Shown here one piece after another: positions 37,918-60,796 of a stretch of DNA of 64,000 bases. Source of the DNA: Embiotoca jacksoni (Eukaryota; Chordata; Actinopteri; Embiotocidae); the NCBI GenBank assembly GCA_022577435.1, contig JAKOON010000027.1:5395320-5459319 (forward strand), in the 5' to 3' direction. Both the position numbers and the translations under genes were made by a program. Position 1 is the stretch's first letter; each line of letters opens with the position of its first letter. A model generated the notes under the pieces. That model had not been told where the DNA came from. It saw nothing but the letters and a program-made list of their open reading frames with translations, and did not search any database.

Positions 37918-38935
37918 CTGGAGGAGGAGACGAAGGAGGAGAGAGAAGTGAGGGAGGTATAATGAGGGCATCAAGTTTTGGTTTATTTAACAGGATCTCA
38001 GCCTTTTCTTCTCAACTGTGTTGTGTTCATGTCAAATGGGACAATAATACGACATCTCATCTTTCTGCTATTTTAGCAGCAGAGCCTTCACCTAACTGCA
38101 ATCGAGGCTGACCGTTTGTTCTCTGTCAAACAGAATTTTGAAATATGCATGTTGTCGTATTAATGTGGAGATTCCCCATTAACTCCATGTATTCACGTCG
38201 GCAGGTCTTATAACGCATTCTTCTATGCAAATGAGTTTCAATGAAGTGGAAAAAAAACAGCAGATATGCTACCTGGTCCATTAGTTTGCATGGCTGTGAA
38301 TGCAAACTACAGAAACTAGAGCTGGGTGTAACTTGAAATGTTTCGACACAGGAAGAAGTTCTCAAAAGGTCAAATGTCTCGAGACTCGCAGCAATTTAAA
38401 AACTCTCTAAATTAGTCGAAGATTACATTTTTTTTATTTTTTTTTTTTTATATAAATCAAGAAGCAACAGACTGAAGACTGGACCAGACACTTAATGCCA
38501 GATTTTGGTACTTGACAGTTTTCCATATTCAATGCTACAGTACCAAACGGTGTTCTCTTTGAGATGCCCAGCACCAACATGAATTACTAGACTTGATATT
38601 TTAATGATCACAGGACAATATAATTTTTTAAATGATCTAACAGATTAGGGCGGTTGCACCGCTAATGGTGCCAAAGTACAAAACTCACATTAAATTAACT
38701 GATGATTAGATCCACTGCAAATGACACTGCGCAGTCCCTCGTGCATATAATTCAGAGTCTCTGCATGCTTTTGTTAAACACCATCATAAAACAGATGTAT
38801 GGTGGGCAGACGATCTGTAGGGACACAATTTCTGTATGAAGAAATGAAGGGCCACTGCAGGTGAGGCAGCACACAAACAACAGAGGCGGAGGTTAAAAAC
38901 CACAGAGGCGGCAAATACAAATTTTGGACCACTAC
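37918..38935 (-). other. camk2g intron 11
   Basis: The 1.0 kb intron is AT-rich with a T-run near 38,430-38,450. Nothing else is recognised. Confidence 0.8.
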
Positions 38936-39019
38936 CTTGAGTTTTCGGCGAGCGTTGAACTTGCGGAGACACTCGACAGTTTCCTGTCTGTGCATCATGG
39001 ATGCCACTGTGGAGCGGTG
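38936..39019 (-). CDS. camk2g exon 11 (autoinhibitory segment, T287)
   Basis: This 84 nt phase 0-0 exon encodes [20 protein letters not shown] then FNARRKLK (residues 274-301). RQET places the activating autophosphorylation site at T287, the normal gamma position. The basic FNARRKLK begins the calmodulin-binding site. The acceptor is cctacag|CAC; the donor, AAG|GTAGTG, departs from the GTRAGT consensus. His274 resembles the alpha subunit (CHRST), where beta, gamma and delta usually have Gln. Confidence 0.97.
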
Positions 39020-39206
39020 CTGTAGGAGGAGGACACAACAAGAACACGTTAAATGACATCAACGCTTCACAAATTATTAAGCTTATGCACCGATTTATGC
39101 ACAGAATTAAAGTTATTTGAAGGTTGTTCTCGAGGTAGTGTAGCGTACATTTTATGTTTATCTTAAAAGCAATTCTCTTGGGCGGTTTGGGCGAGTGAAT
39201 ACTTAC

Positions 39207-39329
39207 GCAGACCCATGGGTGTTTGAGGGCCTGTTCGGCAGTGATTCTCTTGGCTGGGTTGATGGTCAACATCTGGTTGATCAGGTTCTTCGCCTCTGGA
39301 GTCACTGTGTCCCACTCTGGGGATGGGAA
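39207..39329 (-). CDS. camk2g exon 10 (kinase C-lobe)
   Basis: This 123 nt phase 0-0 exon encodes residues 233-273, FPSPEWDTVTPEAKNLINQM then LTINPAKRITAEQALKHPWV and a final Cys, the end of the kinase domain. The acceptor is ctcag|TTC and the donor TGC|GTAAGT. Confidence 0.98.
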
Positions 39330-39672
39330 CTGAGGAGAAGGGGTGAGACAAGTGGATGTGACAGTTGGAAAGGACAGAGGATTGGAAATAATACATGTTT
39401 AGTGAGGGACTTAGGCGTCTGCACCTGCCAGTTTCTTCACACCATCTGGTAACCAGGTCTTGAGTAAATTTATCACAATTAGACAAATAAGAAAACAAAA
39501 CAGATACATTTGTCTTTTGATTTACAGAACACATGCTCTTGTTCCAGGTCTTTAAACCATTTTATTAAGAGTAAAACAGGCTGCAATGTGATTTGATTAT
39601 CCAGCAACTGAGAAAGGAGGATTCCACTTCTCTGATTCTCTCTTGCTCTTACACACACAGGCACAGGCACAG

Positions 39673-39746
<74 letters not shown>

Positions 39747-39908
39747 GCACGCACAGGCACACACACACACACACAGACACACACGCCCCTCTGCAATGCG
39801 TCAGGGAGGCCCTGATAGGATCAATAGCTTTGGACCAGATTTCAATTGGACACTATTAAACATTCAAAAACTGCTTAGCAAACCCCTGCACTGCACCCAT
39901 CTCTCACT

Positions 39909-39945
<37 letters not shown>

Positions 39946-39947
39946 AC
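39330..39947 (-). other. camk2g intron 9, with two CA/TG microsatellites
   Basis: The 618 bp intron carries a 130 bp AC-rich repeat (about 39,651-39,784) and a (CA)n tract at about 39,911-39,942 that directly abuts the exon 9 donor, so the sense donor reads GTAAGTGTGTGTG. Confidence 0.9.
39651..39784. repeat. AC-rich microsatellite in camk2g intron 9
   Basis: About 130 bp of AC with ACGC and ACAGGC interruptions. Confidence 0.95.
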
Positions 39948-40042
39948 ATCGTACGCCCCAGCTTTGATCTGCTGATAGAGTTTGTGTTGATCTTCATCCC
40001 AGAATGGAGGATAACCCACTAACAAGATATAGAGAATAACCC
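39948..40042 (-). CDS. camk2g exon 9 (kinase C-lobe)
   Basis: This 95 nt exon encodes [20 protein letters not shown] then [11 protein letters not shown] (residues 201-232), a conserved helix and substrate-binding segment. The acceptor is tgtcag|GGGTT and the donor GAT|GTAAGTG. Confidence 0.98.
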
Positions 40043-40472
40043 CTGACAGAAAACAAAGTGAAAGATCCTGTTAGAATATCAGTTGGTGTGCTTTTCAATA
40101 AAGAGCATACAGCTACAAGTGATCCGTACCAAAGAATAAAATTAGGTAAATACAAGAAAAAGCAACGATAAAATAAAAAAATAAAAATACATTATAATGT
40201 CCATCTAGAGGAGTTTGGTTATTCCGACTCTTTCTGAGCGGGAAACTGTTGATGTGAAGTTGAAGTCACCTCTAAAATTGTGATTCAAAATCCTCCTGCT
40301 TCAGCATTATGATCCCATTTCCATTTTTAAAAACAAACTTTAAGGCTGCTAAATTTATTATTTTAAATTGAGACAAATATTGTTAAGAGTCTGGTGTTTG
40401 TTTCTGACCGGTTGAAATTAAACGCACGGACTGCAACAGGTTAACTTCCAAAATGTGGAGACCAGAACTCAC
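40043..40472 (-). other. camk2g intron 8
   Basis: 430 bp of AT-rich intron without repeats or further exons. Confidence 0.85.
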
Positions 40473-40556
40473 CACAAGCCCATATGTCCACAGGCTTGCC
40501 GTAGGGGTCCTTCCTCAGGACCTCAGGGGAGAGATAGCCAGGAGTGCCTGCAAACC
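40473..40556 (-). CDS. camk2g exon 8 (activation segment, APE-equivalent)
   Basis: This 84 nt exon encodes [20 protein letters not shown] then PVDIWACG (residues 173-201): GTPGYLSPE is the P+1 loop with the SPE form of the APE motif. The acceptor is cgggcag|GGTTT and the donor TGTG|GTGAGT. Confidence 0.98.
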
Positions 40557-41026
40557 CTGCCCGACAGATATATCAGAGGACAAAATTAATCGGCGGCTGT
40601 TATTAAAATACTGATAAGGGCTACTTTTGTGCAGTTATATGAATGGTTTAAATGAGAGTTGGACTATTATGCAAGACCAGCTTATGATAGTGTAGAGTCA
40701 CAAGCAAATGCCCATTAATCATCTCGTCCTCGCCGGAGAGTCAGCCAAGCGCTGGCAGCTCGGCTATAAGCCAAGACACAATGACCTAAGCATGAACTGG
40801 AAAGTGGCAGTGAGCCTCTTAAGCAACGCTCCCACAAATACTCTTTGGCTTCCAAGTGGCGGCAGATGTGTCTCTATGCAGACTTGCTGTATTAAAGACG
40901 GCCTAATCAGCAGTGATTCACGCTCATTGAAGACGCTATCTGATGCTAAACACCCAGGTGGAATGATGGATCAGGTTATGGTCCAGCACATTTGATATGA
41001 GTGTGTCACTGTTTGTGTTTTCTTAC
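40557..41026 (-). other. camk2g intron 7
   Basis: 470 bp of intron with no repeats of note. A 95-codon plus-strand open frame here (about 40,708-40,995) has no recognisable homology. Confidence 0.8.
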
Positions 41027-41129
41027 CAAACCAAGCCTGCTGGTCTCCCTGCACTTCAATAGCAAGGCCAAAGTCTGCCAGCTTCACTGCAGCTCCCTTC
41101 ATCTTGCTGGCCAACAACAGGTTCTCCGG
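41027..41129 (-). CDS. camk2g exon 7 (DFG motif)
   Basis: This 103 nt exon encodes PENLLLASKMKGAAVKLADF then GLAIEVQGDQQAWFG (residues 139-173). D157-F158-G159 is the Mg2+-binding DFG motif. The acceptor is gtgtgtgtcag|CCGG and the donor TTTG|GTAAGA. A (TG)n tract of about 90 bp stands where the polypyrimidine tract should be. Because the exon is not a multiple of three, skipping it would remove DFG and shift the frame. Confidence 0.98.
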
Positions 41130-41131
41130 CT

Positions 41132-41225
<94 letters not shown>

Positions 41226-42450
41226 GAAACAGAATGTAGAACGAGAGATTGCGACAGTGAGAGACTGATACTTACGGGCACTCTTCAGTGAAGCGCTTTC
41301 TCAGAAATATTTATATTTGATGTATTTTGTCACGGCTCGTGTGGCGGCGGGGTAAAGGTGTGAGAGGCCGGATGGAGAGACAAGAGGAGGAAGGGAGAGG
41401 ATGAGTAGATGAGAAATCTCCACGGCACCTTATATGGGCATGGGTTCGTAGCCATAGAAACCACTCGGGAGTCATTTAGGCAGCGCCGCAGACTGCATGC
41501 TAAATGGAAAGTGTACTTAGCGAGAGGCAGCGTGTGTGGCGGCGTTCTAAATGGCCGTTGTTTGGGCAGCGGGACATAAAGGGCCGCAGTAAAAAGCCCA
41601 CTCAGGATAAAAGGCCAACAAATCAGACAGGCAGCGCTCGAGGTAATAGCGTTATTCTCCGCAACAGAGCGCCCACACGCATACAAAAGCCGCCCACACA
41701 CGTCTCAGACATCCCTTGAGAGGTTTTTCTCCACACGTTACAGCCTCTGCTTGAAAAGGTACAATTTAATATGTATTATTATCGCCCTACCGACCACAAT
41801 TATGATCATCATCTTAAACTGGGTTAAGTACAAAACTGGAGGTAGCAGAGAAGCTCTCTTCCTCTACTCTTCACCTTTGAGCCAATCAGCAATTTGGGAC
41901 AACTCAAGTCCCTCCCCCCGTTGCTCCACGGGTGGTGTGATGTCACATGGGTTGTCCTGGCAACTCCCGTGGTTCATCTGTCTTCACCTCCTCCTTCATA
42001 ATGGACCCCCCACCCCCTTCGCAGTGGTACAAAGTGTGCTTCACGCTCGTATGTGTTGTTTGAGTCCTTGTCTTTTCCTTGCCATAGGTGAGAGACGAAC
42101 CCGTCCACGTGATCATGACTCACCATCTCTGTGCTGCACATGAACACACATGCATGCATGTGCACATACACACCCTTACAGAGTTCTGGTCAAGGACAGA
42201 CAGGCTGACAGATCTGATGACAGATAGAGGAACGGAGGATGGGAGGGGGGGGGGGGAACAAAAAAAAAACGGGTAGACGGGGGAGGGACGCAGGGGAGAA
42301 ATAAAAGGGATGGGAGCAAAACTGCCGAGAGGAAGAGAAAGGGAGAAAGAGATAGAGACAGAGCAACCGAGAGCCATCTGTGTGTTGCCATGGCCACGAG
42401 CAGAGGTGTGTGTGAGTGTGTGGTTGTCACGGCAACGGGCAGCCACTCAC
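41130..42450 (-). other. camk2g intron 6, with (TG)n at its acceptor end
   Basis: The 1.3 kb intron ends, in sense, with a (TG)~45 tract (41,133-41,222 on the plus strand as CA) 3 nt from the AG. The rest includes a poly-G/poly-A junction near 42,243-42,270 and no exon. Confidence 0.9.
41133..41222. repeat. (CA)45 microsatellite at the exon 7 acceptor
   Basis: An uninterrupted CA tract on the plus strand, (TG)n in the camk2g sense, next to the exon 7 splice acceptor. Confidence 0.98.
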
Positions 42451-42523
42451 CTTGAGGTCTCTGTGCACAATATCATGCTGGTGGATATGATTGACACTCT
42501 CCAAGATCTGACTAATGCAATGA
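42451..42523 (-). CDS. camk2g exon 6 (catalytic loop HRDLK)
   Basis: This 73 nt exon encodes SHCISQILESVNHIHQHDIV then HRDLK (residues 114-138), with D136 as catalytic base. NHIHQHDIVHRDLK is specific to the gamma subunit among the four CaMKII paralogues. The acceptor is ctccgtag|TCATT and the donor AAG|GTGAGT. Confidence 0.98.
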
Positions 42524-44307
<1,784 letters not shown>

Positions 44308-44309
44308 TC

Positions 44310-44311
<2 letters not shown>

Positions 44312-44395
<84 letters not shown>
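44312..44395. repeat. (TG)42 microsatellite in camk2g intron 4
   Basis: An almost uninterrupted TG tract 20 bp from exon 4 on its donor side. Confidence 0.97.
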
Positions 44396-44399
<4 letters not shown>

Positions 44400-44415
44400 C
44401 GCAGAATATACTCAC

Positions 44416-44470
44416 AGGTCAAAGACTAGGTAATGAAAGCCTTCCTCTGAAATGCTGTCATGCAGCCTCA
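44416..44470 (-). CDS. camk2g exon 4 (kinase N-lobe)
   Basis: This 55 nt exon encodes VRLHDSISEEGFHYLVFDL (residues 74-92), running up to the gatekeeper and hinge. The acceptor is cttgcag|TGAGG and the donor GACCT|GTGAGT. Confidence 0.98.
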
Positions 44471-54092
<9,622 letters not shown>

Positions 54093-54187
54093 CTCTTGCA
54101 GACAGCTTCTTAGTGTTGATGATTTTTGCAGCATATTCCTGTCCTGATGACTTCTTTACACACCTACGCACCACTGAAAAAGCTCCC
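54093..54187 (-). CDS. camk2g exon 2 (glycine loop and catalytic lysine)
   Basis: This 95 nt exon encodes GAFSVVRRCVKKSSGQEYAA then KIINTKKLSAR (residues 22-54). K43 in AAKIINTKK is the ATP-anchoring lysine. The acceptor is ttcttag|GGGAG and the donor AGAG|GTACGG. Confidence 0.98.
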
Positions 54188-56499
54188 CTAAGAAGAAAGA
54201 AGATGAAGAACCAAAAATTAGCTTCATCTCACGCATACACAAAGTGTGACATTTGAAACTGCATCCACACATGTGGCAGGGGTTTTGTTTGTGTATGAAA
54301 ACAAATCTGTCCCAGGTTGGGTTTTTTTTGTGTTTTAGAAAAAAAAAAGAAGAGTTTTATACAGTCATTACTATGACAGCATCAGTGTATACAACCGGAA
54401 AAGGTGAAACAATCAAGCGAACCAGCAGCAGTACAACCTGCTCGTCAAACATGACTCACGCTGATATCAGCCACGGTATTGGATTAGAAATGAATGTTGC
54501 TAATCTCCGATATGGTCACAATACAATGCAACCTGGGCCCCAAAGGAAATCCAGTTTGCCACAGCCAGCACAAAGACTGGGCTACATGTCAACACAGCGA
54601 TAATCAACATTTAAATCATTCACAGTTATAAATCTGCGCAAAACATAGACGGAAGTGCAAAGTACACTACAAGACGACTGCTACCCCGAAGAGTTTCATA
54701 TTGACCCAGATGAAGGCTGTGGTAAATGTACAACTCGGAGCATTACAGAAGTAATTATACATGATTCCTGTAGTGCTTAGCAGCCTGCAGTTTCTAGCCG
54801 TTCCACAGTCATCCTGAAAAAGGAAAGCTGCTTGCTTTTTTTTTACTACCCTGGGTGATATATGGAGAGCTGATACTTTCTGCTGCACTCCGCTCTGCTC
54901 TCAAGTTTGCATTATTTACCACTAAATGAGAGGTGACAGGTGACACAAGTACAACTCGGAGCCTTGACGTTAATAACCTATGACGGAGCAAAAGGCATTA
55001 ACAAACGGCTGCAGAAATGTAAGCCGAAGTGCGTGGTCAGCCTTGGAGAGGGAGAGGAGAGGGAGGCCAGATCCGCTGTGCGGGATGTGCGCTGTAGGTG
55101 TGCGCATGTGAGCGAGTGCACTGGCTTGTGCAATCAGTGTCATCGATTACTGTCAATTATTAGGGACAGAGTGGAAACGGCAGCTGGAAATTAAGGCCAG
55201 TGTATCTTTACGAGGCCGATGTCGTCCTGCTGTCGCTGATTTTTGGGTACAACAGGGAGGAAGAAGAGGAGGAGAGGGAGAGGAGGAGGAGGGGAGAGAA
55301 AAAAAAAAAAAAAAAAAGCCTTCAGCGGCCAAGAACAACAGATGCTGCCGCCGCTGCTGTAACAGAGGCGGTAGCGGTCCGGTTTTCTTGCCGTCATCAA
55401 AATACCGAGAAAACACGTCACTGCCTCCCACACAGTAAATGCCAAATTACCTGTTTATAACTGCCAGCGTTTGAGGATTAGCTCCGTTTTTTTTAAGACC
55501 CACAGCGACGATGCATTTATTGATAACGTGACGGTGTGTGTGTGGGGGGGGGGGGGGGGACCAGCTGGTGTGCGGAGCGTGCAGGGCATTACAAAACAGT
55601 GTGCAAACATGAAAGCAAGGCGCAACCTGGACTGAATAACTTCCTCATTAAGTAATCCAGGGGTACGTAGCGTTACTCAACACGGTCACACAAATCATCT
55701 GCAGCTGTTCGTGTGGAGGGGGGGGGGGGGGGGGGGAGAGAGAGGAGGTGGAGAGGTGGAGGGGGGGGGAGAGGAGAAGAAGAAGAAAAAAATAAAAAGA
55801 AAGAGTGGTCGGCCTAGTTAGCTCGCGATCACCAGCCTACGGAGCCCGCAACGGAGCTGTCAAGACCCCGGCGCGGGGGCCGGTGAAATGTCACAGGGCT
55901 CCGGCTCCGCCGCCTCCCCGGGGCCCCGCCGACGGGTCCGGCGGACCAGAAAATACCGGCTAAGCAAACGCGGAAGGGCTCGTACCCAGCTGTTGCTGCA
56001 CCCCGCCTACGTGCCCGTTTATTTCCCCCGTCACCGGCGACTAAAAAAGACGCAACGCGTCGCTGGCTAAACTCAGGAGGGAGTGGGGGGGGGGGGGGGT
56101 AGGTTTTTTTTTTTTAAATCAACATCGGCGTGGTCGCCCCGTTGGCGACCAACTGAAACGTCAGGGAGCCCGTTGTAACCGCGGCTAAGTTAGCCGATAG
56201 CGGCGGTTAATTCAGCCCGACTCGCACGCAAAACTACAACCGACCACGCTCCCCGTTAACGGACACCGACGAACCGGCCGACGCGCTCAACGTGACAAGT
56301 CTTTTCCGCTATACTTTTTTTTTTTTTTTTTTGGGGGGGGGGGGGCTATCTTGTCGCCTGCTAGCTCGGCTAACGAGAAATAAATGCGCGGCGAGGTTGC
56401 GGGGGTGGAGGTGGAGGTGGAGGAAAGGAAGGAAGGTGGAGGACGAAACGACAAGACAAAACACGAGACACACAGTTAACGTTTACGGCTGCCGCTTAC
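54188..56499 (-). other. camk2g intron 1, with a CpG-rich 5' half
   Basis: The 2.3 kb intron holds purine-rich repeats (55,256-55,318), G-runs at 55,544-55,559 and 55,718-55,736, and a CpG-rich stretch (about 55,840-56,300) continuous with exon 1. A 60-codon plus-strand frame at 55,888-56,070 is Arg-rich and unrecognised. Confidence 0.8.
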
Positions 56500-56600
56500 T
56501 TCCCGAGCTCCTCGTACAGCTGGTACTCGTCGGTGAACCGGGTGCAAGTAGCGGTGGTTGCCATGGTTGGAGCCGTGAGAGGGCGGGAGCCCGAGCCTTT
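55840..56600. promoter_or_regulatory. CpG-rich promoter-proximal region of camk2g
   Basis: CpG density is high from about 55,840 to 56,580, covering the start of intron 1 and exon 1, interrupted by T and G homopolymers near 56,318-56,345. This fits a CpG-island promoter. No TATA box or transcription start could be placed. Confidence 0.55.
56500..56564 (-). CDS. camk2g exon 1 (start codon, N-terminus)
   Basis: The 65 nt coding part encodes MATTATCTRFTDEYQLYEEL then G and two bases of Lys22. The ATG at 56,562-56,564 lies in a strong Kozak context (CCAACCATGGCA) and matches the family start; the donor is GGGAA|GTAAGC. The frame is also open upstream for about 150 codons, but that sequence is low-complexity and not CaMKII-like. 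Confidence 0.97.
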
Positions 56601-56663
56601 CTTTTTGTTTTTTTGTTTTGGGGAGGGGGTGAAGGGGGGGGTACGACGACGGCTGGCTGGCTG

Positions 56664-56697
56664 GCTTGGCTTGGCTTGGCTTGGCTTGGCTTGGCTC
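56664..56697. repeat. (TTGGC)n pentanucleotide repeat in the camk2g 5' UTR/flank
   Basis: About five to six ttggc units on the plus strand (GCCAA in the gene sense), about 100 bp upstream of the ATG. Confidence 0.85.
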
Positions 56698-57265
56698 TCG
56701 TACGAGGTCCGGGAGGAGGGTAGCCTAGCCTCCAACACTGGAGTACCTTTCTGACAGGCGAGCAGGACTGAAGAGGAGAGAGGCGAGCAGAGACGGAAAG
56801 GGAGGGGCTGAGGAGGAGGAGGAGTGATGATGATGATGATGATGGTGTGTTCGTGTGTGTGTGTGTGTGTAGTAAAGGGGAGGAATTCTCGCGAGAATAG
56901 GCTCGTGCAGCAATGAGACCAGGGGCCTTCGGTTCCAAATGAAGTCACTGAAAAAAATGTGGGTAGATGCCGCTGAGTTGTTTTAGACTTAAATCTTTTG
57001 GAGGGCTTGAAGCTCACGGCGAGATGACATCCTTGTTAAAAAAAAAAAAAAGGTACTCGGCCTCGCGACGGTGCAGATAACTGGCTTAAAAAATAAATAA
57101 AAAATAAATAAATAAAAAAACCTCTGGCACTCAGTCCCCCTCTCTCCGCTCCTGTCTTTAAAAAAAAAAAAAATATTGCAGTGATCATCCCAGCAGCATT
57201 TTTACTGCACTGGTTGGGATACACCCAACCCTGGGTCACACCTCACTGCAGCAGAGGCAAACTGT

Positions 57266-57300
<35 letters not shown>

Positions 57301-57689
57301 CGCATAAGTGCGTGCACATACGGACACACACTCCGGGGATCAATATTGATTAATGCAGGTCTTGCTCTCAACACAGGAGGTCTTTCTCACTGATTTAGCC
57401 TTTGCATTTCAGAGCGTGTGGTGTGCTTGTATGTGCACAGAGAGACGGGGATGGGTAGGAGGGGAATAGTGTGACAGCTGGATCGGGTTTCCACTCACTG
57501 ACGAGCACGCACCTATATTTTTCCACAGTGTGTGAGGGCTGTTAGCTCGGCGGCGCTAAAAGATGGTGTCACGCAGATCCAGAGTGCCTTGCTAAATGTT
57601 TAATGTGGCATGAGTGGGAGGCCATCAGAGGACAGGCGGGTGGGGGCTGGAGGGAGCCGTAGAGCGTACAGTTATAGAGGCCCACGGTC

Positions 57690-57690
57690 G

Positions 57691-57724
<34 letters not shown>

Positions 57725-57750
57725 GTGTGTGTGTGTGTGTGCGTGTGCGT
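57690..57750. repeat. (TG)n microsatellite
   Basis: About 30 TG units with a few CG-type interruptions, intergenic. Confidence 0.95.
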
Positions 57751-60689
57751 GGCTGCCTGCCTGCTCAGCACTCCAGCTCAGACGTGGGACCGTGAGCGGC
57801 ACATAGACGCTGTCGGAGGGAAAGAGAGCAAAATGGTGATTTCACTTGAAAATCTTTACGCGTGGTTGTCAGCGTGGGAACACAAAGCTGAAAAACACTG
57901 AAAAGTTCAAATATTACGAGGCCGTATCTGCAAGTGCAGCCCGCCGAATCGGTGATGGAGAGCAGGGAAAGGAGGCCAGCGTGTGTGCGTGTGCACGTTT
58001 GCGTGTGCACGTTTGTGTGTTATGTGCAAGACAAATGAGCACCGCAACGTAGGCTACTGGCCCTCTCCTGCCCTCCTTTTCCTACGTGCTAACCCTGCTG
58101 CCTCTCCTCCTCTTCCTCCACCTCCTCAGCCTCCACAGAAGTTATATAATGGTGAACTCCTCAGCCTTTGTTATCTCACACCAACCACACACTACGCCTT
58201 GCCCGCTTCATGAGAGACAGAGGAGCAGAGGAGGAAAGAGAAAGTAGGATGGTTTCAGCTGAAATCCACTTTCTGTGAAGAAAAGAAAGAAAGTCTGAGA
58301 TTTTTCACGTGTTATTATTATTATTATCATCATCATCATCGTTACAGTCAGACCTATTACCATCTTCATCTTAAACAACCATCATACAGAACATTGTGCA
58401 CCGTGTCTTCGTTCGTTAACGTGCACAACGCTTCCCCGTGATGCCAGACCACCAGGCCTGATTCTGCAATGGAAAAAAGGTACATTAAGATGGCAGCTAT
58501 TAATGCTGACATCGCTTACTGTTCCCATGCCGCCCTGCAGGGGAAAAACAAAACATGCAGTGTCACTTAAACGGCACTGGGATGTTGATGTTCCTGCACT
58601 CTGCACTGTCCCAAGCTCACAGGAAATGCAAACGGTGGGGAGCTTATATGACTAGATAATTATGGTCACATGGTTTCCGCACCAGGTTTAAATGCAGCAG
58701 CGACCGAATGGAGATGTCACGTTTTGGGTTGTTGCTGTTAAGTGCACCTCGCAGTCTTTGCTGAATCTATAGCTGCAGGACAGTTTCATGAAGCCAGTTG
58801 AAGTTATTTTTGGAGCCAACAGCCCTGTGATGTGATCTGCACAGCCAAAATATCCCATTCCTGTTAATAACAGACTCCCATCGCCAACCGAAGCTGTGTT
58901 TGTATCCAGAATGGACTAATTGTGCGATCAGTTGCTTCAGTAGCGGCGATACATTTAGGTTTGACTTTTCCTTTGTTGTGACTAATGAGGGTGAATATGC
59001 CATCTGTTACATCATCACAACCGAGAGGGCGGACGGGGCCAAGAGCTGAGTCATGACACTCCCGTTCTCCTGCGCTTTGGAGAAATAATCTGACTAGGGG
59101 GGGAAGTGAATGAGTAAGACTTTCTCTTCCTTCAGCAGATACTGTCGTGATGCCTCGGAGCAATAAGCTACTGACCCCCGACTGCTCAGCAAGCCTGTCG
59201 TCGACGGTCGTGGCTGCGTTGTGCAGCACCCGGGCGTCAGCGAGTGGAGCAGCCTGGGCGGAAAGCAGGGTGGTGCTGATGAAATGTCAGCGTGCTCAGT
59301 CAGCTCGGACAGGATGAATAACTCGTGGTAAGTTTTTGGACATTACAGCAAAAAAACAAACAAAAACAAAAAAATTAAATAAATAAAACAATAAAATAAA
59401 AATAAAAATCAGAGGCCACATGTACTCAGCACCTGTTCTGGATGTTTGGAGAGTTTAGTTATTCAAAGTTCGTAGCCTCCTCCATTTCAGGGGCGCTGCC
59501 AGAAATTCAGCCACATCCATACCTCATCGAGCACAGCACGCGCAGAGATGCCTCTGATTACTCCACGTGGACGGCTGAAAACTAGACCCATGAGCTGTCT
59601 GGCATCTCCAAGCTGCCAAGGAAATTTTAAAATGAGATGCACAGTTTTCAAGCTTAAAACAATTCGTTAGGTGCTGAATTCTACGGTTCACTGAAGCGCT
59701 TTTTGGTGCTCAGTCTGGCCATCGAAACATCCCATAATAAAGTCCCTCCAGTGTGTGTGATGGAAGACTAGCTAATAATTCATTTCAGTGCTCAATCCCT
59801 CCTGTTAGCAACACTGTCAAGAGGGAATTTCACACTAATAACACAGTAATATTGGAAAATATCCACCTAATTTGTCTGAACTCAGACTGCTGGCATTAAC
59901 TTCAGAATATATTTTTGTACAGAACAAGGACAGTGAATTTTGTCCTCCATCAATCGCAGTCAAACAGGTCTTTTAATGGCAAATATGAATGAATGACTAC
60001 ATCAAGGTTGTCGTGGACTTGTGGACAGAAGAGAAATGACTTGAATCATGTTTCGCTGTGCATTAGTTTACTAAAATGTACAATTAAAGCAGCTTATTGT
60101 TTGAAATAATGGAGGTCTTACGAGAGAACAGTCTTCAGGAGGGCCTCAGATATTAAAGCAGGACCCACATGAGTCACGGTGCTGTGTCTTCGTGCACTTT
60201 CTCATATTTCCCCAAAAAGTTCGACTTCATCTTTTTGTTCTTGTACTTTTTCCACTACTTTTAGCTCTGTTATTATTAGACCAGGGCAAATGTGTGTGGG
60301 TAGAATGGGATGCAGTGCACAGCTCTCTCCACTAGAGGTCCATTGAACGCAGAGCTGAACAGAAGCTGCACTTCTGAAAGTGAAACAACTGAAAGTCGGT
60401 GTTATTATTAGAACGCCTGCAGAAGGGAATGAGGAGGACGAAGAACAGCTTCTAACAGCAAAGTATTTGTGAATATCCCAAAGGTGAGCAGCAAAAAAAT
60501 ATTAAGGAAGAATTATTTTGATTTAGCAAAATCAAACCCGACTGACAGTAATATAAACTTTTGTATAGCCTAAATAGTTTTTTTTTTTTTTTTTCCAGTA
60601 TACAGGAAGAGCTTTTTAGTGTCTTGTCTGACTTTTCTTGTTTTCTTAAGCCCATATTTCATTTGTTTGGATTTGTCTTCAGGTTCAGT

Positions 60690-60731
60690 TCATTCAATTC
60701 ATAAAGAATTTCCCCTTGGGGATTAATAAAG
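60690..60731 (+). mobile_element. 3' tail of a fish LINE-type retrotransposon
   Basis: The sequence gaatttccccttggggatta then ataaagtatctatc is, from memory, a recurrent 3' terminus of teleost non-LTR retrotransposons: a short cccc-tt-gggg hairpin, then an AATAAAG-like motif and a tetranucleotide tail. Only the extreme 3' end is recognisable, as expected for 5'-truncated insertion. The exact clade is not assigned. Confidence 0.6.
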
Positions 60732-60765
60732 TATCTATCTATCTATCTATCTATCTATCTGTCTG

Positions 60766-60796
<31 letters not shown>

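Noticed and set aside
39593..39975. Frames of 60-110 codons around intron 9
   Set aside because: CA-repeat translations (THTHTH, VCVCVC); the only real coding piece is exon 9.
58864..59229. 121-codon minus-strand frame in intergenic DNA
   Set aside because: No homology recognised and no supporting exon structure.
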